IMG/VR virus record: IMGVR_UViG_3300011440_000019
Coordinates: 1 to 36,245 of that record
Length of the DNA stretch: 36,245 nucleotides
From: a virus
Reading direction: 5' to 3' (one strand)
The notes under the pieces are model-generated. The model ran no database searches. It was not told the origin of the DNA and saw nothing but the letters and a program-made list of their open reading frames with translations. A program made the translations under genes and the position numbers. Each line of letters begins with the position of its first letter. Position 1 is the stretch's first letter. Below are positions 14,211 to 19,723 of the stretch, piece after piece.

Positions 14211-14392
14211 AGACCATCTCGACGTCGACCTTGCTCGCATTGGACGAAGCAATCCGCGCGGCGGTCCGTCGCACTGAGGTGGACGAGATGCTTGACCGCG
14301 CGGCCACCGAACTGATCCCGACGCTTGAGCGCATCGCCGACCATGAAGGCGCGCTGCGACGACTCGCGGCGGCAACCAGGCGGCAGCGATGA
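14207..14392 (+). CDS. Small helical protein
   Basis: A 61-residue helical protein (MKTISTSTLLALDEAIRAAV...) with alternating acidic and basic residues and no cysteine. ATG 14207 overlaps the upstream stop as ATGA, and its stop overlaps the next ATG. The composition suggests a short coiled coil or helical bundle. Unknown function; coding status is supported mainly by the unbroken chain of overlaps. Confidence 0.55.
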   Translation: MKTISTSTLLALDEAIRAAVRRTEVDEMLDRAATELIPTLERIADHEGALRRLAAATRRQR

Positions 14393-14571
14393 CCGCCACC
14401 GTCGTTGCGTTGAAGCCGGGTGATGTGGTGCGGCGTTACGGGGGCCGGGACCGGTTCATCCTCACCGGGGCCCCCTACACCTCGGCCGGTGTCCCATGTT
14501 GGGACGCACGGAATCTGCGCACCCACGGGTTGCACACGCTGCGTGTCGACGACATCCGGCGCACCCGATGA
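14389..14571 (+). CDS. Small beta-barrel-like protein
   Basis: The 60-residue product begins MTATVVALKPGDVVRRYGGR, followed by RFILTGAPYTSAG. The KPGDVV...F.LTG pattern is typical of small SH3-like or beta-barrel domains found in phage hypothetical proteins. One cysteine (PCWDARN) is present. It overlaps both neighbours by 4 nt. The role is unknown. Confidence 0.55.
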   Translation: MTATVVALKPGDVVRRYGGRDRFILTGAPYTSAGVPCWDARNLRTHGLHTLRVDDIRRTR

Positions 14572-14795
14572 CCACCCGCGCCGTCGATGACCGTGGGTAC
14601 GTGTGGGTGTGTTACCGGATCGGCGAGTTCGACCCGACCATCGAACGTGAAGCCTGCGGCCCACTTGACCCGCACCCTGAGTGCCGTTGGGTGCTCGAAA
14701 CAACCCCCGACCGCGGCGGCGGGCGGTGGGACGACACCGGGGCCCCGGCCCCCCTCAACCGGGACCCCGGTGCCGCAACCCAGGTGACGCCGTGA
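14568..14795 (+). CDS. Hypothetical early protein
   Basis: The 75-residue acidic protein has a beta-rich start (RGYVWVCYRIGEFDP) and Pro/Gly-rich end. Three cysteines occur (VCYR, EACGP, ECRW), without a clear knuckle spacing. ATG 14568 overlaps the previous stop as ATGA and its own stop overlaps the following GTG. No family recognised. Confidence 0.5.
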   Translation: MTTRAVDDRGYVWVCYRIGEFDPTIEREACGPLDPHPECRWVLETTPDRGGGRWDDTGAPAPLNRDPGAATQVTP

Positions 14796-15037
14796 GGGTT
14801 TGCACCATCGACGGCTGCGACCGTCGGCACTCCGCCAATGGTCGCTGCGCCAGCCATAACACTGAGGCGTGGAGACGTGAGAACCCCGACTACAACCGCG
14901 AATACGCCCGCGAGTCACGTTGGCAAACCCGGTACAACGAGGGACGGATCCGGGTCACCATCGTCGCCACCGAAGCATCCCTGTTGGCGGCGTTAAACAA
15001 ACCGGAGGTATTCGCCACCCCTGGAGCGACACCGTGA
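14792..15037 (+). CDS. Small zinc-finger-like protein
   Basis: The N-terminus MRVCTIDGCDRRHSANGRCA, then SHN, has the C-x4-C-x3-H...C-x2-H spacing often found at the N-termini of phage HNH and WhiB-linked proteins; a similar motif precedes the WhiB domain at 18369. The remaining 60 residues are charged and helical, with a short beta stretch (RIRVTIVATEASLL). It may be a DNA-binding helper or the remains of a larger HNH-type gene, since the nuclease part is missing. Confidence 0.6.
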   Translation: MRVCTIDGCDRRHSANGRCASHNTEAWRRENPDYNREYARESRWQTRYNEGRIRVTIVATEASLLAALNKPEVFATPGATP

Positions 15038-15249
15038 TCCCTTTCTTGCATGAGTTGCAGGTCATGTACGCGGCGGACCGGCGGCGCCTCACCATCGAAC
15101 CTTGCTGCCCATGCTGCGGGGATTTGCGCCGGGTCGTGGATGATCAGGGCCTGTCGTTTCGGTGCCCGCATTGCACCGACACCGTCAACTGGTGCCCCAT
15201 TTGCTCCACCGTCCCCCACCACGAACCCACCGAAGAGGAGACACCGTGA
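15034..15249 (+). CDS. Small multi-CxxC zinc-ribbon protein
   Basis: Of 71 residues, seven are cysteines, grouped as CCPCC, RCPHC and WCPIC. This fits two zinc sites. A helical start (MIPFLHELQVMYAADRRRL) precedes the metal domain. It ends acidic (HHEPTEEETP), and that end overlaps an AGGAGACACC ribosome site for the next gene. Likely a nucleic-acid- or protein-binding zinc ribbon. Function unknown. Confidence 0.6.
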   Translation: MIPFLHELQVMYAADRRRLTIEPCCPCCGDLRRVVDDQGLSFRCPHCTDTVNWCPICSTVPHHEPTEEETP

Positions 15250-15428
15250 CGTTGCCTCGTCTCGGCGGGTGGTTGCGTTCACTCCTGCACCGGTCAACCC
15301 CGGACGATCACCGCTGTTGGTGGGGTGTCGCCAACGGCGCCGCCCGCTGCCCCCACCCCGTCGACGGACCCCACCTTTTCTGCCGCCCGCATCTTGACCT
15401 CACACATCACATCAACCAACTCCACTAA
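15246..15428 (+). CDS. Small His/Cys-rich protein
   Basis: The 60-residue product has HRCWWG, RCPHPVDG, FCRPH and a HHINQLH end, again a possible zinc site. GTG 15246 has the AGGAGACACC cassette directly in front, the same 10-mer used by three starts near 22215-22409. It precedes a secreted protein gene by 9 nt. No family recognised. Confidence 0.55.
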   Translation: MTLPRLGGWLRSLLHRSTPDDHRCWWGVANGAARCPHPVDGPHLFCRPHLDLTHHINQLH

Positions 15429-15437
15429 GGGGAACCC

Positions 15438-15974
15438 ATGCTACGCCGAGCCCTCATATTGACCGCCGCCACCTTCACCCTGTTGCTTGCCGCAGCTGTG
15501 GTGCAAGCCGACGACCGGTTCACCGTCACCGCATGCTACGAATCCGGGCGCGGCGGAGGCGACCTCATCGCCATCACCGCCGAAGGCAAAGCCGCCGGCC
15601 TGTACGTGCAGATCGTCGGCCTCGACCGGAAACCCACCACGTTCATCCTGGTGCTCCCAGGGGAAACCTGGCAGGTCACCGACGGGCAAACCGTGGTCGC
15701 CTCCGGCACCGTCGACATCTCCGACTGCGACAGCACCACCACCGAACCCCCTGAGGAAACGACCACTACGCAGCGGCCACCGATCGACGGCTGCGACAAC
15801 CATGTCGAATGTCCTGAGCCGCCTCCGACCACGACCACGCAGCCGCCCGTCAACCCGCCGACAACGACTGAGCCGCCGTTCACGCCCCCGACCCCGGACG
15901 CCGAAGGTGAATGCCCTCCCGGGTACCACAACATCGGAGCCGGCCGTTGCCTGGCGAACGAAGAAGGTGGCTGA
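15438..15974 (+). CDS. Secreted protein with Thr/Pro linkers
   Basis: ATG 15438 follows AAGGGG. The 178-residue protein has a signal peptide (LRRALILTAATFTLLLAAA, cleavage near VQA) and a beta-rich domain at about 25-97, with cysteines C33 and C97. Two Thr/Pro-rich stretches (about 98-115 and 127-155) follow. A short Cys-containing end carries ECPPGYHNIGAGRC, which resembles a small EGF-like or host-surface binding module. It is the second stalked secreted protein after that at 6771, but here in the early block. Function unknown. Confidence 0.7.
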   Translation: MLRRALILTAATFTLLLAAAVVQADDRFTVTACYESGRGGGDLIAITAEGKAAGLYVQIVGLDRKPTTFILVLPGETWQVTDGQTVVASGTVDISDCDSTTTEPPEETTTTQRPPIDGCDNHVECPEPPPTTTTQPPVNPPTTTEPPFTPPTPDAEGECPPGYHNIGAGRCLANEEGG

Positions 15975-15976
15975 CA

Positions 15977-16477
15977 TTGACTGCACCAGCGAAACGCAGC
16001 ATCGACCCCCGGTACGTCAAGGACCTCGAGAACACGACGTTGGCGTTGAAGTCCCGGGTCGACGAGCTCATGGATTTGGGCCCGATGCCGACCCGCACCA
16101 GGGAAGCCCTCACGCATCTCAAAATCCTGGTGCATGGGTTGGCGTTAGCTGCGGACCCGTGGGGTGACGGGAAACCCCAAGAAGGTGGCGGTGGTGGTAC
16201 CCGCCGCAAATTCGACCAACCCTATCCGCATCGCACCACCAACGAAGGCCACGCCAACCGGGTGCTCGCACAGGTGACCGCCGATTTGGAGCATGTGATC
16301 CGCAACGGTGAGTGGCGGTGGGAAGGACCACCCCGCAACGGCGACACCAAACGCAGACGCCGCCCGGAGTGCCCGTCTACACCGCCGTGCCGCAACGCCC
16401 GGGGCGGGACCAGGCGGCAGGGTAACGGTGACGTGTTCTGCGGTGGCTGCGGCACCCCATACCCGGACACGACATGA
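15977..16477 (+). CDS. Helical protein with C-terminal zinc knuckle
   Basis: TTG 15977 follows GAAGAAGGTGG and gives 166 residues. The first 60 residues are helical (YVKDLENTTLALKSRVDELM). A Gly-rich linker (GGGGGTRRK) and a second helical part follow (HANRVLAQVTADLEHVI). The C-terminus is basic (TKRRRRPECP) with cysteines arranged as PECP...PCRN...FCGGCG, a probable zinc ribbon. It lies just before the resolvase-like gene and overlaps it by 4 nt. DNA binding is plausible. The ORF can be extended upstream, but that would overlap the secreted protein gene. Confidence 0.6.
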   Translation: MTAPAKRSIDPRYVKDLENTTLALKSRVDELMDLGPMPTRTREALTHLKILVHGLALAADPWGDGKPQEGGGGGTRRKFDQPYPHRTTNEGHANRVLAQVTADLEHVIRNGEWRWEGPPRNGDTKRRRRPECPSTPPCRNARGGTRRQGNGDVFCGGCGTPYPDTT

Positions 16478-16776
16478 GCGGCATGAGCAGGAGGAAAGGC
16501 CGCAGAGGGGAGAACGAGTTGGCCGCGATCCTGGCCGAGCTCGACGCCCGCCGTGTCTCCGAGGCCGGGTCGCCGGGCCCTGATATTGCTCTCGGGTCCG
16601 GGCATCTCATCGAAGTGAAACGCCGGGCCACCACCGACGGGTTCTCGTTGCCGGAACGCCTGTTGCGTGACAACTCCATTGTCGCTTTACGCGCCGACCG
16701 GCATGAGTGGGTGCTGTGTATGCGACCGGAAACGTTCATCGACATCTACTTGGGGTATCCGCATGAGTTGGCGTAA
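16474..16776 (+). CDS. Holliday junction resolvase-like PD-(D/E)XK nuclease
   Basis: This 100-residue protein has the archaeal Hjc-like core: basic N-terminus (SRRKGRRGENELAAIL) with the first glutamate, PD in SPGPDIAL, and EVKRR as the ExK motif. Those form a metal-dependent endonuclease site. Phage members resolve branched DNA from recombination and replication before packaging. It lies in the early block, near RecB-like and primase genes, which agrees with a role in DNA metabolism. Confidence 0.78.
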   Translation: MSGMSRRKGRRGENELAAILAELDARRVSEAGSPGPDIALGSGHLIEVKRRATTDGFSLPERLLRDNSIVALRADRHEWVLCMRPETFIDIYLGYPHELA

Positions 16777-16954
16777 CCCCCGCCGCGGTGACCCGGTGGA
16801 AGCCTGCTCAACGTGTGGCGGGTCCGGCACCAGTTACCGCCTGGATGAACACGACCGCCCTGAGGCCACTTGGCACCGGGACGGCACCGGCACCCCGTGC
16901 CGCGACTGCCGAGGCACCGGGTTGGATTTGGACGCCCAATGGGGGCCACGGTGA
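16763..16954 (+). CDS. Mini DnaJ-type zinc-finger protein, copy 1
   Basis: The 63-residue product carries two CxxCxGxG-type knuckles, ACSTCGGSG and PCRDCRGTG, separated by about 29 residues. These are the repeats of the DnaJ central zinc domain, here without J-domain or substrate domain. ATG 16763 lies 14 nt inside the resolvase gene. Such stand-alone fragments occur in phages; binding unfolded protein is a possibility only. Confidence 0.65.
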   Translation: MSWRNPRRGDPVEACSTCGGSGTSYRLDEHDRPEATWHRDGTGTPCRDCRGTGLDLDAQWGPR

Positions 16955-17142
16955 CTGACCGAGTGCCGGGACACTTTGCCATTGAATATCGCCAACGTGT
17001 TATCCGTAACCATTCGGTCGAGGTGTCGCTGCTCGATGCCAAGTGCGCCTGCGGCGAATGGCAATGCCTTGGTGCCTTAAGCAACGCGGCGTTGATCGAT
17101 GCCTTCATGGTTCACGCTTACGAGGTGGGGGCAAAGGCGTGA
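16951..17142 (+). CDS. Hypothetical early protein with CxCGxWxC motif
   Basis: GTG 16951 overlaps the previous stop by 4 nt and gives 63 residues. It contains KCACGEWQC and a helical C-terminus (ALSNAALIDAFMVHAYEVG). An upstream in-frame ATG at 16939 is possible. It sits between two mini DnaJ-type zinc proteins and may share their biology. Family not recognised. Confidence 0.55.
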   Translation: MTDRVPGHFAIEYRQRVIRNHSVEVSLLDAKCACGEWQCLGALSNAALIDAFMVHAYEVGAKA

Positions 17143-17294
17143 CTGACTGGTTCCGGGTGCCGTGCCCCACCTGCGACGGGGACGAACCTGTTGACGGTGA
17201 AACCTGCCCCGAATGCAAAGGCGACGAATGGGTGTTCATGCACCGCGACGAACTCAACGACCCCCCCGAAACATGGGAAACGGAGCTGCGATGA
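17139..17294 (+). CDS. Mini DnaJ-type zinc-finger protein, copy 2
   Basis: A 51-residue protein with PCPTCDGDEPVDG and TCPECKGDEWVF, two knuckles spaced closer than in copy 1 and with acidic residues in place of the last glycine. The C-terminus is acidic (DELNDPPETWETELR). GTG and stop overlap neighbours by 4 nt. It may be a diverged sister of the protein at 16763. Confidence 0.65.
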   Translation: MTDWFRVPCPTCDGDEPVDGETCPECKGDEWVFMHRDELNDPPETWETELR

Positions 17295-17584
17295 AGGCGA
17301 CAGATCTGCAATTCAGAGTGACCACGACCACCGGCAAGATGATGGTTAAACAGCGGTACTACGACGACACCTATTTGCTAGGGGATGGTAGCCCATTGCT
17401 GTTTGTTCTCGACGCTGCGTTGATTGAGTATCCATCGGGGAGCGTCAGGCTCCGCACTAAGCGGGACGTGTTGGAGTTCCCTGACGTGCCGACGATGCTC
17501 GACGCTGTTGTCAGCGGTAAATGGGAGGTAGCCCCGGTGGAAGATCGGGGCTGGAAGCCAAAGGTGGAAGATCTACGCACATGA
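17291..17584 (+). CDS. Hypothetical early protein
   Basis: The 97-residue product is beta-rich (QFRVTTTTGKMMVKQRYY, then LFVLDAALIEYPSGSVRL). It has no cysteine and ends with a basic segment. ATG 17291 and the stop both overlap neighbours as ATGA. It directly precedes the RecB-like nuclease gene and may be co-translated with it. No family recognised. Confidence 0.6.
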   Translation: MKATDLQFRVTTTTGKMMVKQRYYDDTYLLGDGSPLLFVLDAALIEYPSGSVRLRTKRDVLEFPDVPTMLDAVVSGKWEVAPVEDRGWKPKVEDLRT

Positions 17585-18372
17585 CGATCCTGACACCGAG
17601 GGTGGAGGTGCCGCGGGACCGGTTCGGGCGCCCGTTGATCACCCCACCCGACGGCGGCCAACCCGTCCCGTACGTCAGAGCGACTACGTGGGCGAAAACG
17701 CTCGATGACATGTGGGGGCTCACCAACTGGAAGCTGCGCCAAACCGCTGTCGGTCTTGCTGATCGTCCCGACCTGATGCTTGCAGTTACCACTCAACGCG
17801 ACGACAAGAAGGCGTTGGATGCGACGGTGCAGGAGGCGATGGAAGCGGCCAAGTCAAAGGCCGGGGCCACAACCGGGACGGCGCTACACAAGCTCACCGA
17901 GTATGTCGACCGAGGGGAAGACCTGCCCACCATCCCCCCCGAGACGCTTGCCGACCTGGCCGCATACGAGGACGCTACGAAGGGGCTCGAGGTGGTGGCG
18001 ATCGAACAGTTCGTTGTCGTCGATGACCTACAGGTAGCAGGCACATTCGACCGGATCGTCCAGTGGCAGGGCCGCAACTACATCGCTGACCTCAAAACTT
18101 CACGAACCGTCGACTACGGGATGGGTTCAATTGCGATCCAGCTCGCTCTGTACTCCCGGGGCGCCCTATACGACCACCTCACCGGGACACGGGACCCGCT
18201 CAACGTGGACCAAGACAAGGCGCTGGTGTACCACCTCCCGGCCGGAAGCGGCCAATGCCGCATCCTCACCGTTGACATCAACCTGGGATGGGCCGCGGCT
18301 CTACTCGCCGGGAGGGTCCGCAAGTTCCGCACCTTCGCCAAACAGGGCCTCCGCTACGAGGGCACACCATGA
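17581..18372 (+). CDS. RecB/Cas4-like PD-(D/E)XK exonuclease
   Basis: The 263-residue protein fits the RecB/Cas4-type nuclease group common in actinophages. Motifs in order: TGTALHKLTEY (H103), IEQFVVVDDLQVAGTFDRIV (E142, D157), YIADLKTSR (D170 and K172) and the QLALYS signature (Q187-Y191). D157, D170 and K172 would hold metal and catalyse hydrolysis. No helicase part and no four-cysteine iron-sulfur cluster is visible. Such enzymes process DNA ends for recombination or replication. It overlaps the WhiB gene by 4 nt. Confidence 0.8.
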   Translation: MTILTPRVEVPRDRFGRPLITPPDGGQPVPYVRATTWAKTLDDMWGLTNWKLRQTAVGLADRPDLMLAVTTQRDDKKALDATVQEAMEAAKSKAGATTGTALHKLTEYVDRGEDLPTIPPETLADLAAYEDATKGLEVVAIEQFVVVDDLQVAGTFDRIVQWQGRNYIADLKTSRTVDYGMGSIAIQLALYSRGALYDHLTGTRDPLNVDQDKALVYHLPAGSGQCRILTVDINLGWAAALLAGRVRKFRTFAKQGLRYEGTP

Positions 18373-18806
18373 CTCGCACGCAGGTGGGTGAGTGTGTGTA
18401 CCGGGGTTGCCGCAAACACCAGTTCTCCCGGCACCTGTGCTCCGCGCATTACAGCGAATGGTGGCGGGGTGGGGCCAAAGGGTGGAAGTACAACCCGGCC
18501 GGCATGCGCCTCCCGATCCCGACACCAACCACGATCCCGGTGGATGGTGAATGGCGGGACCTCGCCGCCTGCAAAGGCACCGACCCGGACATGTGGTTTG
18601 CTAAGGAGGCCGGTTGCCACTACGACGACGAATGGTTCGACCGGGCACGCAACATGTGCGCCGACTGCCCCGTACTCACCAACTGCTACCAATGGGTGCT
18701 CGGGTTGGCATGGGAACAGGATGTGGCCGGGATCATCGCCGGCATGGACCCCGGGCAACGCACCTACCACCGCCGTGTGCGCCGCAACAATGGCCGGGAC
18801 CGCTGA
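18369..18806 (+). CDS. whiB: WhiB-family iron-sulfur regulator with extra zinc-like N-terminus
   Basis: Residues about 60-145 show the WhiB pattern: LAACKGTDPDMWF, then NMCADCPVLTNC, with cysteines C68, C97, C100 and C106 as cluster ligands. GIIAGM takes the place of the beta-turn GVWGG motif, before a basic tail. WhiB proteins bind a 4Fe-4S cluster and contact the sigma factor; they are confined to actinobacteria and their phages, which fixes the host group. The first 35 residues add ECVYRGC...HLCSAHYSEW, a Cys/His motif not part of WhiB and similar to the start of the protein at 14792. Phage WhiB proteins can inhibit host WhiB, as TM4 WhiB does with WhiB2. Confidence 0.88.
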   Translation: MTRTQVGECVYRGCRKHQFSRHLCSAHYSEWWRGGAKGWKYNPAGMRLPIPTPTTIPVDGEWRDLAACKGTDPDMWFAKEAGCHYDDEWFDRARNMCADCPVLTNCYQWVLGLAWEQDVAGIIAGMDPGQRTYHRRVRRNNGRDR

Positions 18807-18826
18807 CACCCATTCACTCGAAACCC

Positions 18827-18844
18827 ACCCGGAACCCTCCGGGT
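18827..18844 (+). terminator. Short hairpin between WhiB and SSB-like genes
   Basis: ACCCGGA (18827-18833) and TCCGGGT (18838-18844) form a 7-bp stem with a 4-nt loop, 21 nt after the WhiB stop and just before the ribosome site of the next gene. No T-tract follows. It may act as a partial terminator or RNA stability element. Confidence 0.4.
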
Positions 18845-18860
18845 CTATGAAAGGAAACGC

Positions 18861-19355
18861 ATGACAATCCAAGGACCGGCACCCGCCACGACAACCGACA
18901 ACGGGGACCGACTCGACTGGTCAACCCTCGTCGGGTCGCTGCTACTCATAGACGTCGGATCCCTCGAGGTGGGGATCGTCACCCAGTACGGGTCAGCTGA
19001 CGCCGTCAGGTGCGACGTCACCAACCTCGACACCGGCCAAGTGTGGGAAAACACCCTCGCGTGGGGCACCGTGCTCATCACCCAACTCACCCCCCGGCAA
19101 GGTCAAAAGGTGTGCGCCAGGCTCGCCTACGGGACCGCCAAAGCTGGCAGGTCGGCGCCGTACATTCTCACCGACCCCACCCCCGCCGAACTGGCTGTAG
19201 CCCACGGATACGTCGCGCAACGACACGCTCCGCAGGCCCCCGCCCCACTCGTCCCAGTGGTGCAGAACCACCCCACCCCCGGTGGCACCTCCGTGTACCA
19301 GCTGCAACAGCAGGCGGCCGCCGCCAAGGCTGGTGCCCCGGAACCGCCGTTCTAA
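18861..19355 (+). CDS. Single-stranded DNA-binding-like protein
   Basis: The 164-residue protein has a beta-rich core at about 17-90 (LVGSLLLIDVGSLEVGIVTQ, then WENTLAWGTVLITQL). It resembles OB-fold proteins found beside replication genes in actinophages. The C-terminus is Pro/Gln/Ala-rich and flexible, with a short PPF end; acidic tips usual for bacterial SSB are missing. The best ribosome site of the region (AAAGGAAA) is in front of ATG 18861, suggesting high expression, as expected for an SSB. Assigned from general pattern and location, not from a diagnostic motif. Confidence 0.5.
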   Translation: MTIQGPAPATTTDNGDRLDWSTLVGSLLLIDVGSLEVGIVTQYGSADAVRCDVTNLDTGQVWENTLAWGTVLITQLTPRQGQKVCARLAYGTAKAGRSAPYILTDPTPAELAVAHGYVAQRHAPQAPAPLVPVVQNHPTPGGTSVYQLQQQAAAAKAGAPEPPF

Positions 19356-19360
19356 ACCCG

Positions 19361-19723
19361 ATGACAGTGGACCGGTGCGTGTCAACGGTGCGCGCCGACG
19401 AGCATGGTGGACCGTTCGAGTTCGCCATCCACATCTACACCAACGGTGACCGGATCATCCGCCGCCGCTGCCAAGGATGCGGGAAACTTGTCGGCTCTGC
19501 CTTGGCGCGCCACCGGTTCACCGGTGACGAACTCGACGCTATGCCGATCGCCCGGGACTCCACCAAGGAACGGCCACCCTGTGTGCGGTGCGGTGCATGG
19601 GGCTCCGAAGAGCATCATTGGGCGCCGCGCGCCCTGTTCACCGACGCTGACCTTTGGCCCACCTCATGGCTGTGCCGCTCATGCCACCGCCTGTGGCATG
19701 ACGTCACCGGTGTCGCCATCTAA
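19361..19723 (+). CDS. HNH-like zinc protein
   Basis: The 120-residue protein has CQGCGK, then PCVRCGAWGSEEHHWAPRAL and LCRSCHRLWHD. Two CxxC pairs around an HH pair with a final H match the zinc-stapled beta-beta-alpha core of HNH nucleases of the HNH/McrA type, although the middle Asn is not obvious. It lies directly before the primase gene and shares a TAATG junction with it. It could be a nuclease or a zinc-dependent helper of the primase. Confidence 0.65.
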   Translation: MTVDRCVSTVRADEHGGPFEFAIHIYTNGDRIIRRRCQGCGKLVGSALARHRFTGDELDAMPIARDSTKERPPCVRCGAWGSEEHHWAPRALFTDADLWPTSWLCRSCHRLWHDVTGVAI

